A stretch of 64,000 bases of DNA from NCBI GenBank assembly GCA_033063855.1, contig CP093830.1:1860854-1924853 (forward strand), written 5' to 3'. Positions 1 through 12,363 of this stretch are shown piece by piece. Position numbers and translations under genes: made by a program. The notes under the pieces are model-generated. The model saw only the letters and a program-made list of their open reading frames with translations. It was not told the DNA's origin and searched no databases. The DNA is from Smittia aterrima (lineage: Eukaryota > Arthropoda > Insecta > Diptera > Chironomidae). The first letter of the stretch is position 1. Every line of letters starts with the position of its first letter.

Positions 1-380
1 TATTAATTGAGGAAAAGTGTAAAAGATTTATTAAAGAAGAGCGGTTCGGGTCAATTCTTTCTTGTTCAGACTCAACTATGTATTATGATAAATCATTTAT
101 CACGCCTTGATAGAAACGAGTTGAATGCAGTTAACGCCTAAAAATATTTCATATGTTTGAAATGATTCTGAAAATGAAATTCTTTTAGGGTTTTCAATGC
201 GCAGAAGATTGAGTAATCAACAAGTACAAAATAAGAAGTAGACGACTCAATATTCTCATTAAAATTTTTGTGAAACATCATAAATGATAATTCTTACATT
301 TTAATTAATCAAATTGATTAATTTTAAGTTTTTCTGCCATTTTAAGATCTGTATGACATTTGGCCAAATATTGAACTATC
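1..380. other. Non-coding left flank
   Basis: AT-rich sequence upstream of the tRNA gene. I see no coding exon, repeat or RNA gene here. Confidence 0.5.
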
Positions 381-464
381 GTCAGTTTGGCCGAGTGGTC
401 TAAGGCGCTACGTTCAGGTCGTAGTTCACTTCGGTGAGCGTGGGTTCGAATCCCACAGCTGACA
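381..464 (+). tRNA. tRNA-Leu, anticodon CAG
   Basis: The gene folds as a full cloverleaf with a long variable arm, as expected for tRNA-Leu. The acceptor stem 381-387 pairs with 457-463, with one G-U pair, and the discriminator base is A464. The anticodon stem CTACG/CGTAG encloses the loop TTCAGGT, giving anticodon CAG, which reads CUG leucine codons. The variable arm is a short hairpin around TTCACTTCGGTGA. The A box (TGGCCGAGTGG) and B box (GGTTCGAATCC) match internal Pol III promoter elements. There is no intron. Confidence 0.96.
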
Positions 465-467
465 TTA

Positions 468-475
468 TTTTTTTT
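468..475 (+). terminator. Pol III T-run terminator of the tRNA
   Basis: A run of eight T residues begins four bases after the discriminator base, which is the usual RNA polymerase III termination signal. Confidence 0.85.
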
Positions 476-702
476 ATTCGCGAATGCAATTTTTTTTGTC
501 AGAGAAAGAAAATAATTATTTTTGCATAAACTTCCTTTGCTTTATTTTCTTTTATAAAAAATTATTAACAAATCTTTTCGTAGTAAAAACTTTTATAACA
601 TTTTCGACTATGTCGCAGGATAAATTTTAACTTTTAGCTATAATAGAAAGGACTTTTGTTGAATATCCTAAAAATAATTTCAAGATTCCAGTACAATTCA
701 TA

Positions 703-2941
703 TCATTCAGAATTACGTCTTTCGCCGACGGGGTCATCAGCAGGATAAGTAGTTGAGTCTGGACAGCCAATTGTTGAATGTCTTATAACATCCATTTCGA
801 CTTCCTTTCGATTTCTTTGCAACATTTGACTGGCGGTTTTACTAACACGATTATTGGGCACTTCGTAATCTTCAGTCTGTTTGTTTGGCTTTTTGACGCT
901 CAGTGGAAAGGATCGCGGAGCCATAGCACTTCCTTCTAGAGTATCTTCATCGTCTGCTTCAAAAGCAGGATCAACGGGAGCTGCCGTCAAATTAAAGAAA
1001 TCTTGATGCTTTGGTTTTAACAGTGAGCAAAGTTCTTCTATTCCATCAAGAGCTTGATGAAGCTCGTCTACTTGATTTCCGGGAATGTATTTACGAAGAG
1101 TTGTGACATACTGAAGCAGCTTTATTCGGGACACAGCCATTATGTTGTAACTATCTTGTAGTTCCATCTTAACCACTTCAGGGTCGTCTAAAAGATATCC
1201 ATCAACGATTCCGTCTTCTTGCGAATGACTTGTCTGGAATTGTCGAACCGTTGTTTTAGCTGTCTCTTGACGAACTTGATCTGCTGAGTATTGTAAAGAA
1301 GCGGCTCTTGCTCGATAGTCTACATTGGCAACTGCCATAGCGGCAACTGATGACGGAGGGAATAACCTGGTCGTAGGCATAATGGATTGTTTTGGCGTTG
1401 GTTTCTTTACAGGAGACTGCTGCTTGATTTTATGATGTTGCTTTACGCTGTTTATAACATAAACAAAAGCGTTGGGCGGGCACTGATATATTTCAGGTGA
1501 TTTCATGTACAATCCATGTCTTATGATCAGCATTACGTCAGCATTTTGTGGGTAACGCATTAAAAGCGTTAGACAACTTGTGTAATCACCCGAGAGAACT
1601 GATAATGAAATTAACAGAAATTAGGAAATGAACCGAATCGAATAAAATTTACTTACGCTTATCACGAACATGAATTAGCATTGCAACAACAATAAAATAT
1701 GTGAACTCTAGATCCTCGCCAACACCAAAAATTGCGTCCCAGAGTATCAGTAAGTCCAATAAATTGAATTCACGGCCAAACAGAAGTCGGAGCCATCGTC
1801 TAAAAGATAATTTCATGAAATTTAATCATTTTACAATGAAATATCAACTTACATCCCGAAGAGCGCCAGTGGAATTTCCAATTTCAGCAAGTGATTGTGC
1901 AAGTGAAGATCTTGCTTTGCGAATATTTTATCGCGAATTAGATTTAACTGATGAACGACTTCGATTTCAGATGTTTTTTTGCTTGGACTTTTCGGGCTGT
2001 CGGGTCTTTCTGGAATGTTTGTGAGTTGGCCGGATTCTGTTATCATCATGTCGTTGATACGGTAAAATAATTCGAGACTGTCCATGATTCGACAGAACAA
2101 ATGATAAGTATCCGCTTCTACAAAAGCAGGGTCAAGCACATGTCCAAGCGTATCATCCAAGCTAATTTCTGTTTCCTCCCGAATATGGCCAAGATTTTGA
2201 TGGTCACTATGAAGAACGAATATAAGTGGGGCCACAATCTCGTGCATTCCTTGACGATAGCAAATCGCTGGAAACTCTCTCGCATAGCAAAAAAGAATAT
2301 CTGTCATGACCTTTTGAATGTCTTCTTTCCGATAGAAATCAACATTTGGATTCGTCCGAACCACATCTTGCTTAATCAGATTCCTCAATTCAATGTCTCT
2401 AAAGTGCTGATTCCATATTGAATCTTTTGATTGAGACAATGGATTGTCTTTTTCTTTTGCGATTTGAAGCAAGTGAGGGTCTAAAATGTGTTTCTTTTTG
2501 ATAGCGCAATATTTGTTTCTTTGTTGATCTCGCAACTCAATCCAAGTCTCAGGAGAGTTGTTTAGTGATCCGAGTAAAACATTCCAACAAACGGATCTAA
2601 ACTTTGACACTTTGAGATCACCTTTCACAGCCAATGATCTGAGCTTTGATAAGCCTGGCTCGGAGGCGAGAATTACCAAATCTCTCCATTCCAATCTGCA
2701 GCAAAAAAAAAAACAAAAAGTTAGCAAAAACAAAACAAAGAAACTTTCTCTTGAAAATTTGATTTCTTTAGACGTGTCTTCTACAAGAGCAAATCGATTA
2801 TGATTTCATGACTCACTCATAGTTTTTAACATTCTGTCCATATCTCTTCGATTGACGAGGGAGCTCTTTATCATCATCTGAATCTTTATTTGTGGATTTA
2901 GCTTCATTGCCATCCACAATCTCCCAACTGTTTGAATCCAT
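703..2941 (-). CDS. TBC1D5: TBC1 domain family member 5 (RabGAP)
   Basis: Four coding exons: 2941-2817, 2695-1853, 1799-1657 and 1598-703, 668 residues in total. TBC1D5 is a GTPase-activating protein for Rab7-type GTPases; in other animals it binds retromer and acts on endosomes and in autophagy. The TBC domain runs from about residue 50 to 380. It includes the arginine-finger region (around DxxR) and the YRQGMHE motif in exon 2, and the block RWLRLLFGREF plus LWDAIF in exon 3. A long loop inside the domain (PERPDSPKSPSKK) is typical of TBC1D5. The C-terminal 250 residues are low in recognisable domains. The first ATG follows no other in-frame start and gives an acidic N-terminus. The intron-1 acceptor lies after a long poly-T stretch on the coding strand. 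The length is somewhat under the roughly 800 residues of the human protein. Confidence 0.9.
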
Positions 2942-5882
2942 ATCAAAGATGCCGAGAGTGATCTGTTCTTGCTCTGTATTGTTTATTTAAAGGATTTACT
3001 TGACCGCGGCTAAGTATAACTAACAAAAACTTGAAGAAACAAATTCTTGATCGACACTGCTGACTTTGAATTCCCTTGACCGTTAAATTTTCTTTTTTAG
3101 TTGTCGAATTCAAATTTTTTAAATCCGGTAACAATCGATCTTGTAAAATAAATTTCCAAATAAGAAATACCGGAAAGACTTGTAAGGAATCAACGAAAAC
3201 ATGCGATTTATTGATAAATCCGATCAATGCGGCTTGTTCCAAAAATGCTCGACCTCATGGTTGAGGCTTCATCAACATGTGAGTGGCTAGAATCAATTCC
3301 GTTGTTACTGCAAACTTTACCAGGAGGATTCCCCATATGGTCGAAGACTATAAAACTTTAATTTATGCGTGTGAGCTTTGTGCTTTAAGCTAGACAGCAG
3401 TGGCGAAGAAAAATTCGGCATTTATTAGTTTGTTTTAGAGAAGAGAAGACGTGTGATAACATAAGCTCGCTTACATTTCTTTACAAACAGATTCCTTCGC
3501 TCTAGGATTGAGAGTAAGCATTTGTTTTTACGAGTTCTGGTTATTGTTGATGTTTTTTGATAATTGCAAAGTTGAAGTAATCAATAATGACTTGGAGATT
3601 CACAAATCTAATAAATTTCTAATTTATTCTGCCCGTCTTTGACGCTCACGGCTAGTTAAACCTGTTATTTCTCATTTAAAAGTCTTTCGGACCCATTGGG
3701 TCGATAAGCACGTTGACGACAGAAACTGGAACAAATTTTGTGGTTGAGGTCAGGAGAAGTTATGCGAGCATCGGAATTATCTAATAGCAAATCAACACTG
3801 AATCTTAAAATCTACGGAAGCACTTGTTGTCTTCTTTCGGACTGTAAACTGAAACACTTACCGGTTCAGTGCGTGGAAGTGCATTCAGTTTTTTCGTCCA
3901 CCAATTGCAATTTTCGGACAGAGAGTAAAAATAAATAAAAGAGATATCAGTTCGCCTTTTACAATCGAATGTTGCGGACGCAACAGTGAAGTTGAAGAAA
4001 GTTGATTAAAAAAAATTGTGTTGAGTGCAAAAATCCTTGAAATCTTACTTAAAAAGAAGGTGCGAGACAAAGTTCTTATCTCAAGCTAAGTAAAAGAGAT
4101 GAATTTTAAAAATTCATTTTGAAATGTTCGTCGCTGAAAATTGAAGGCTTTCAAAGACAAAAAAAAACTAAAGATTAAATATCGAGTGAAGAAATCATAA
4201 AAGTTTATGTTAAAACCAAAGAAAATTTATTGCTAGTTCATCTTCATCAATGACGAATTTAAATTTGTTTTCTTTCAATCGACTTTGAATTTTCAAAATG
4301 ACATTTACAAAAAGTTAAATCGCATCGAAGATATTGAAAGAGTTCTTTCGTAATTCTTAAGCGCTTAAGCTTAGATCGCATTAGATTGTTTTTGGACTTT
4401 CATGCCCACTACGTCTGATACTTTAATACTCTCCTTAAACAGTTGATTCCATCCTAAATATCCCGAGACAGAATTTTTGGTTTGTTTATAATATTTCGAT
4501 TAAATGCTAACAAACCTTGGAATTTTCCCGTCACTGAAAGTCTGAATCGAGACGAGCTACAAAGATTAAATGCTCAACTTTCGAGAGCCAATTGTTTTGT
4601 TTTAATTTCTTCATCATGCCTTAAAGTGTTGACCGCCAAGATCGATAAGCAAATTATAGTTATTTTCCTTTCCAATAATTTCAAGAATTCAACCTGCAAC
4701 GCATCGGATTGCATTATGATGAGAAATAAAACAAACTCGAGTGGAAAATTTTCGCTCTGCCGTTGGCCATTGACTCAAAATTAAGTCATCAACTTAATAA
4801 AGCATCGCTATGATTGTCGATCAATAAACCAATAACGATGATGATAGCATCGGCTGAAAGTTTGCTGTTGCCTAATTAAGTTACTCGCTCTTTTGGATTT
4901 TCCTTAAAGTGATCGGACACTTTGCTTCGAAGTGTTGATGTAATGAACCTTCATATTAATGCATTGAAAAACATGTCGTTTAAAAGCTGAAGTAACTCAA
5001 AACAATACCGACGACGCTGTTGCATTCAAGGTCATTAGGGAGAAATTTCTGGGTTTCGTATGACTCGACCGGTTTTCAGTGTGTCGAAATTGGCGCACAC
5101 GCAGAGAAAATTCTTATATGACGTGAGCGATAATCTGTTGACTCATAAGTCCTCAAGTAATATTTGGTGAGAACCCGTTTCGCAAGATCATTGTTGGGCG
5201 GGAAAGTTTTATTGTCGTAGAATGGCCACGATTGGATGAAACTTAGATTTTTTTTCTTTTTCAAAATGCGTAAGCCCTGCTCGTTCAGTAATCGTCTGAG
5301 AATGCAATAAAGGATTGGACGAAAATGTTAATTTCTGCATGACGTCAAAAGGAAATATTAGTTTCAAGATCCCGAGTCGAGAAAACTAATATGCGTTAAC
5401 AAGTGATCGAGGATAAAAGTTGAGGCAGTTCTTGTAGTTTCATGCTTCAAAAGTCAAACCTTCAAAACCCTTCATCTCTGGCAAGTGGCTAACTAGCCTG
5501 AAACTCAATGCCACTCACTTTCATCTTTCACTTTTATGTGTTCTTATAGCGATCTTTTCCATATTTCAATTGCTCTTTCCTTACCTCACGAGTACGTATT
5601 CAAAAAGTTTCTTAATGACCTCAAAATGAGAAGACCAGTTAGGGCAGCAATTGCATCATGCTACAAAGTGGTGCAAGGTCGATGGAAATAATTAAACAGG
5701 CGAACGTCAAAGTGTCAAGAAGAAAACCATTCACCGATCAGATCAAGTGGAATAAACTTTATCATTAAAGCGCTTTGTTATTGGCAATCTTTCCGCCGAT
5801 GAAGACTTTCGCTAACCTTCAATTACATTGAAAGAATTTACAAATTATCTTCGATCTCTTTCAGTTGGCTGACGGCTGAAGT
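2942..5882. other. Non-coding stretch between TBC1D5 and the first desaturase
   Basis: About 2.9 kb holding the divergent upstream regions of TBC1D5 (minus) and desaturase A (plus). Open frames here are short and resemble no family I know. A perfect CRE-like palindrome, TGACGTCA, lies at 5340-5347. An acceptor-like pyrimidine tract ending in CAG at 5864, 18 bases before the desaturase ATG, suggests an untranslated first exon somewhere in this stretch. Confidence 0.5.
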
Positions 5883-7555
5883 ATGGCACCAACTCTTTTG
5901 AACAATGGCATAGTATTTGCCGAAGCCTACGACAAAAGTGATCTGAGAAGTTTGCCTATGCGAAGTGAAACGCTCGTCGTCAAGGTAAAAGTTCTTTGCT
6001 TGAAAACTCTCGAGCTCAATTAAAACATTTTCTCAATTTTTACAGAAAATCACTAAGAATTCATTGAACCATGAAAAAGTCGTCACACCAACAATCGAGG
6101 TCAACGAACGCGACTATCCTGCTGACTTGCCGGGACCCGAATATAAAATGGAGCTCGTTTGGCGCAACATCATCATCTTTGTGTTACTTCATATCGGAGC
6201 AGTGTATGGCTGGGTCACTCCAAAGAATTCTTGGTGGACTGTCGTTTTCAGTAAGTCTCGGCATTCGTTGTCATCCGGTCTTGAGTTAATCAAGATATCA
6301 CGTTGATGTATTCGCTAGAGAAGGCGCGAAATATCTTCCTGAATAATAAACATCGACACTGCCGATTTGAGCCGCAGTTGATTGTTCATTAATGTAATTC
6401 AAACAACGTCGCATTATTTTTTTGATCGACAGAAAATCAACGGACAAAGACGTTTCGATAATTTAATTTTTTTTTAATTAAACCTTTCTCGCATTTGATT
6501 ACAGCTTTAACTTATGGATTCGCTGGTGGCTTTGGGATAACTGCAGGATCACATCGACTCTTTAGTCACAAGAGCTACAAAGCCAACAAAGCTTTGAAAA
6601 TTCTGTTGCTTTACTTCCAAACGATTGCATTTCAAAACAGCGTTTATGAGTGGGCGCGCGATCACAGGTAAAACGTGATTCGAGAAAATAATCAAAATAC
6701 TAATCGAATCATTTAGAGTGCATCACAAATTTTGCGACACGAATGCTGATCCACACAACGCTCGCCGCGGCTTTTTCTTCTCGCATATGGGATGGTTGAT
6801 GTGCAAGAAGCATCCGGACGTGAAGAAATTTGGAGCGAAGGTTGACATGAGCGACTTAGAAGCGGATCCACACATCATGTATCAGCACAACCACATTCTC
6901 TCACTCATGGTTTACGTTGCCATTGTCATTCCAATGTTGATTCCATGGCTTTGCTGGGGCGAAACACTGAGAGCTTCATTCTTCTTAGGTTGTGTTTATC
7001 GTTACGTTTTATCTCTTCATATAACTTGGCTCATCAACTCAGCTGCTCACATGTACGGAATGAAACCATTTGACGCGTAAGAATCGAAACAAAATCATTT
7101 CATGATTCAGCAAACTAATTTCCTAATATTTCTTTAGAAAAATTAGTCCAGCTGATAGCAAACTTGTTGGATTCCTTGCCTTCGGCGAAGGCTTTCACAA
7201 TTTTCATCATGTCTTCCCTTGGGACTACAAGACTTCGGAACTTGGAATTTATTACTGCAACTTCTCGACAGCTTTTCTTGATTTCTTTTCATGGATCGGA
7301 TGGGCGACTGACTTGAAAACAGTTTCCGACGAGTTAATCCGCAAAAGAATTCTAAGGACTGGCGATGGAAGCCATAAATATTCTAATCTGAAGACAAACG
7401 AAGAGAAAATGATGGCTTATGTCAATGATAGAACGATAGACGCCAATGGAAATCATATTCACCATGACGAAGACAACGTTTGGGGTTGGGACGATGAAGC
7501 TCTGCCAGAGGTTGATAAGCAATTCGCAACAATTATTAATAAGAACGCCTCATGA
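5883..7555 (+). CDS. Acyl-CoA delta-9 desaturase, tandem copy A
   Basis: Five coding exons: 5883-5984, 6046-6250, 6505-6667, 6717-7076 and 7138-7555, 415 residues. This is a membrane di-iron enzyme of the ER that puts a cis double bond into fatty acyl-CoA using cytochrome b5 and oxygen. The three histidine boxes are visible: HRLFSH in exon 3, HRVHH across the exon 3/4 join, and HNFHH in exon 5. The third box has F where most family members, and the other three copies here, have Y. Four hydrophobic stretches flank the boxes as usual. The GWATDLKTVS and RTGDGSH blocks near the C-terminus are classic insect desaturase motifs. The 34-residue first exon is unique to this copy. An acceptor-like site 18 bases upstream of the ATG implies an untranslated leader exon. 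A poly(A) signal AATAAA is at 7617-7622. Confidence 0.93.
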
Positions 7556-7888
7556 GCTTAATCAAATAGAATAGTTAATGACCTAGAAGTTTAAAATGTT
7601 TAAGGCCTTTTTAAATAATAAAATTATGAAGAAACTCTAAAAGACATGTCGATTGTACTCGGTCGGATGAATTCAAATTTTTTGATCAAATATGAACTTC
7701 ATATTATGAAGTCGAGTGTATAATCTAAGACAAAACATGAGTCGTTTTATTGTTTCTGTATTAGCTAAAGACAATTCGTCTTCAATTACAAATTTTTCCA
7801 TTTTAATTCAAAGCAGTTCGTATCGAGATCTTGACTTGGAAAGTCAAGTAAAAAATTGCAAAGATAAGTGTTTTAGTTTCAGCTCAAA
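7556..7888. other. Spacer between desaturases A and B
   Basis: A short spacer with the 3' end of copy A and the leader of copy B. A pyrimidine-rich acceptor (TTTTAGTTTCAG) ends at 7882, six bases before the proposed start of copy B. It fits an untranslated first exon located further upstream. Confidence 0.5.
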
Positions 7889-9609
7889 ATGGTAAAATCC
7901 CAAATGGTAAGATAATAACCAGCAAAAATCACGAAAACAGCAATTTAAATCTAGTTTATTGATATTTAGTGTCTCCTGGGTGGTTCAAGCAAAATTAATT
8001 AAAGGGTTTATCTGGATAATCATTTTTGAAGGTTTTTAATTTTCCGTGAAAAGAGCAAATTGGAAGTTTTTTTTACATTTAACTTAATGTCGTGATCGCT
8101 TTCAGAGTGAGGAAGTTATTTATATTCCCATTTCGACAAACGAATCGAACGTCTCTCAATTTGACCCGAAAACGCGATGACTTTACTGATGTAGTCTTTT
8201 ATGGAAGAAATAAATGAATGAAATTTTTTCTTTTTATTTAGACGGTTACTAAACTCCAGACGAACGGCCGGGAACATGTTGAGATTAAAGAACGTGAATA
8301 TCCAGCAAGATTACCGGGACCAGAATACAAGTTGGAGATTGTTTGGCTGAATGTTGTCCTCGCAGTTATTTTACACCTCTCAGCGATTTACGGAATATTT
8401 ACACCAAAGTCATGGTGGACAGTTCTCTTCAGTGAGTTTGCAAAAAATTGATCGTTAATTAAATTTCTGATGAAAAGTTTTTTTAAAATAAGGTTCGATT
8501 TATGCAATTGTCGGAGCGTTAGGGATAACTGCTGGTGCTCACAGATATTTCACACACAAATCGTACAAAGCGAACAAAAAGTTAAAAAACTTGCTGATCT
8601 TTCTACAAACTATTGCGTTTCAAAACAGTGTTTTCGAATGGTCTCGCGATCACAGGTCAGTTGACCAAATCATTCAATGACAAAATAATGAAAAACAATA
8701 ATTTCTTAGAGTTCATCATAAGTACAGCGATACGAATGCTGATCCACACAACGCAAGTCGAGGTAAAAAAAAAAAAACAAATATTATTTCGCTAATTTTG
8801 TTGACATAGCCAAATTTTTCGTCATAGGATTTTTCTTCTCTCACATTGGTTGGTTGCTTTGTAAAAAGCACCCGGACGTGACGAAATACGGAGCGAAGGT
8901 TGACTTGAGTGATTTAACAGCTGACCCTGTTATTATGTTCCAACACAAATATTACTTGCCACTGATGATCACGATGACGTTCATCGTACCTACGATAGTT
9001 CCATGGATTTTTTGGGGCGAATCAATCAAATCAGCTCTTTTTGTTACAACTCTTCGTTACGTATTTGCAGTGCACGTCACTTGGCTTATCAATTCAGGCG
9101 CTCACATGTGGGGAACGAAACCTTTTGAAAAGTAAGCTTCTTCAAAAAAACTAAAGACAACAGGACTTACAATTCTCAATTTTCACAGAGGCATCTCTCC
9201 AGTTGATAACAAACTAATTGGGCTCGTTGCTTTTGGAGAAGGATTCCACAATTATCATCACGTGTTTCCATGGGACTACAAGACTTCTGAGCTTGGTGAC
9301 TACAAATTCAATTTCACAAAAATATTCATCGACTTTTTCGCTTGGATTGGATGGGCGACTGACTTGAAAACGGTTTCAAACGAATGGATTGAAAAGAGGA
9401 TTGCAAGAACAGGCGACGGAACTCACAGATATTCAAAACTAAAGACGAATGATGAAAAGTTGAATGCATATATCAAAGACAGAACCACAGACTCGAATGG
9501 AAATCACGTTTTCCATGTCGAAGATCACGTTTGGGGCTGGGATGACAAGGAAATGCTTGAAGACGATAAGAAATTTGCAACAGTTCTAAAACGAAACATT
9601 GCTTCTTAA
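7889..9609 (+). CDS. Acyl-CoA delta-9 desaturase, tandem copy B
   Basis: Six coding exons: 7889-7906, 8242-8431, 8493-8655, 8710-8762, 8828-9131 and 9189-9609, 382 residues. The family and reaction are as for copy A. The histidine boxes are HRYFTH, HRVHH and HNYHH. The first coding exon is only 18 bases (MVKSQM). I chose it because it follows an acceptor signal, has a good start context (AAAATGG), ends in a GTAAGA donor and leaves the frame in phase 0, as the first exons of all four copies do. Alternatively the gene could start from an upstream first exon. Compared with copy A, the fourth exon is split by an extra intron just after HNASR (8763-8827). A poly(A) signal is at 9700-9705. Confidence 0.88.
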
Positions 9610-10740
9610 ATTAGTCTTTTCAAGAAATTTTCTCAGAAGCAATGAAGGACCAAGTCATTAGGTGACGGAGGTAGATAGTTCCAATAACTTGAAATTATTA
9701 ATAAAGCTTTACTCAAGAGGTAAAGTCTCAGCAAAATAATAAAACAGTTACTTTATTGGAATCGAAGATTCATCTTTTCCTTTAAAAATTGGCACAAGCA
9801 GAACCGGTTAAAGTTCCTAATGCGACGCATGCAACGAATGCGCTCGGATACAAAATATTGCATAAAAAAAACGAAAGAATTTTTTAACATTTTCTTTGGT
9901 TGTAGAGAACTTTGCTTTTGTCACGTACGCCAGAGTTCGGCAACCGAAGATTATCACACTCTACATTAAGATTTCGTCAACGCGCCAGCTGGAAACACTA
10001 AAAGCTCATAAAGAACATTTAATAGAATTCGCAACATTTAAATTGATAATGTTTGGAACCTGGCGATAGTCACGTAAGTATCGGAGATCTTATGACTTTC
10101 GTCAGTGGCTTCAAATCTTGTTCAACAAGGAGTCCTTAAACGATTGAACAAAAAAAATGTTTAACGATTTCGCGGCCAATCGTAAACTTTAAGTTTCTCG
10201 ATTATTCCAATTTGAATACGAACAGCGAACGCTGATCTAATTTTCAGATTAAAATTTCGCGTTAGCCAATGATAAATGTCGCCAAATTTGCATAGAAAAA
10301 GTTCTCCGACATTCGAAGATTTCAGTCGCGTTCGGCCATGAAACAAGTTTCATTTTATGAGAACTATCAACCAGAAACACGTGTCACTATGATTTAAAAG
10401 CTTCGCACAGTCTATGAAGCTTTTTAAAGTTTATTGATTTTAAGTTTTATCTTGCTACCTGTTTGAAATAAATATTGTTTCTCATGTGGCATTGTTCATA
10501 AGCTACGCTCAGCTAAATTTCGAGCGTTTCTTAAAAGCCAGTGAAACAAATAAATTTTTGTAGAGGGAAACTGCCAAATTTTAATTTTTCTACGTAATTA
10601 ACGAACAGCTCCAACCACAAATGCTTCAATATTTCATTCATTAATATATTCACAAATTTCGAGGACACAAAGCATCAAACTAATGCACTGATCTAATCAA
10701 TATTGGATCAAAATACGCCAACCCTACACGTGGATCTGAT

Positions 10741-10760
10741 AAAGCAGTTCAAACTGCTTT
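10741..10760. repeat. Short perfect inverted repeat
   Basis: Two 9-base arms, AAAGCAGTT and AACTGCTTT, are separated by two bases. The loop is too small for a stable RNA hairpin, so a DNA palindrome bound by a dimeric protein is the more natural reading, if it is anything. Confidence 0.6.
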
Positions 10761-12255
10761 CAGAAGCTAAATCGTGGCAGCCGCCAATTATGTTGATTGA
10801 TCTAGCTGTGAATCATTTTCGTTTTGAAGGATAACAAGTTCCATTCAACAAAAAACCTGAGTTATTAAAACATTTGAAAATCATTTCCGCGACTTTCCAT
10901 TCTCTAGCTTACAATGAAATTTGGAGGAAATCGGAATTAATTTGATTCTCCGGGATTCCCCAAATTATGTCACCTTTCAAATGGTTAACTGTTTATTTCT
11001 GCTCAGTCATCAATTTAGAAGAAGAGCTCGCGTCCCGAGTCTAATAGAAACGAGAATGATTATGTTCTCACGCAAATTTCGTTTCAGTGGTCGACTAAAA
11101 CTTGATACGAGGTGAATAAACCTTCATTTCGGCCTTTGCATCAAACTTCATAATATTTACGTCGAAGTGTAAATTTCTGCGATGTTATTCAGCCATAAAA
11201 TGAAGATACTCACTAGACAAGCGCCAGACAGTTCCTTTCATTAACTGTTCGAGACCGTAAAGCTGTAAAAGCTTGTTTCCCGTAAAACACATAAAGTAAC
11301 TTTGTTAACACATTTTAAATAATCATCTCGTAGCTTTGATTATCAGCGTTATCGATCACAAGCGAGATCTAGACTGACCTGAGCCCAACGAATATTTTTC
11401 TAACTCGATGCATGACGCCAAAAAAAAATTTCAAAGCTGGACAAACATGATTTCAGATCGCAAACTCGCAAGATGATGTAGCCCAATGAGAAGGAAAAAA
11501 AAATCTTCAGTTGATATCAAACAGTCATAGAAGTCGGGCAGATTCAATTTTTATTCATCAATGGACTGAAATTATATTGCAAAATATAAAATTAAGTTTG
11601 TTAAAGAAAAAATTTGCAAATTTGCAAAAAAAAATCTTGAAATAAAAGTTGAAAGTGGATTAAAGTTAAGCAATAAAGAGACGATTCTGATCAGAAGATC
11701 ATTAAGTGAACAAATCTTATTTCAAGTAAGAATGGTTTGACTTTAAGTTTAGCTTCGAAAAATTTCGAGATGCAAACTTTAATTTTTATTTGTGAAAAAT
11801 CAAAAGTTTTCGAGTTTATATTCTAAAATAATATTTGCTGATTGTCAATCTGTGAGACTAGCAAACAAAACATTCATTGATTAATTGGTGTTACGTAGTC
11901 AACTCAAAACATTGTGAAAAAATGTTAAAGGCTTCCATAGTAACACGTTTCGTTCTTTTCAAACTGCGCCATTAATTCTCATGAAGATCTTTAATGAATT
12001 TCTATCATTTGGCAGAACCTGTTTTACTCAAATAATTTAATAAATTTCCGTGAAAGCCAGTTTCGTTTTTTTAAAATAAAATTCACCATGATAATGACCA
12101 CTGGCTTTGATCATGGACGACGCTGTTTCCTTTTCCGAGGCTGATACTCTTGAATGACTTTGAAGACGAACGAAACTAAAATGTGAAGCTTTTGCTGTTT
12201 ATTTTATTTGGCATCATTGCGGAAGTGTTCCGTTTTATATTTTAATATAAAGTTT

Positions 12256-12277
12256 AATATATTATATATAATATATT
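12256..12277. repeat. 22-bp perfect AT palindrome upstream of desaturase C
   Basis: The 22 bases 12256-12277 equal their own reverse complement and consist only of A and T. The element lies 87 bases before the ATG of copy C. In an AT-rich genome it may be a chance or slippage product. Confidence 0.8.
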
Positions 12278-12363
12278 TCCGAAAATGAAATTGCACCTCG
12301 AAATTTTGAATTTCAAGTTAAGAAACTTGTGATCAACTTTCTTTCTTCGAATAGGAATCAACA

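Larger units (their letters stand above)
9610..12363. other. Non-coding stretch between desaturases B and C
   Basis: About 2.75 kb without a convincing exon on either strand. It contains two palindromic elements noted separately. An acceptor-like tract ends at 12354, nine bases before the start of copy C, so an untranslated leader exon and the promoter of copy C probably lie here. Confidence 0.5.

Noticed and set aside
4482..4784. 100-codon plus-strand open frame upstream of the desaturases
   Set aside because: Composition looks like translated intergenic DNA, with no family resemblance and no neighbouring exon in phase.
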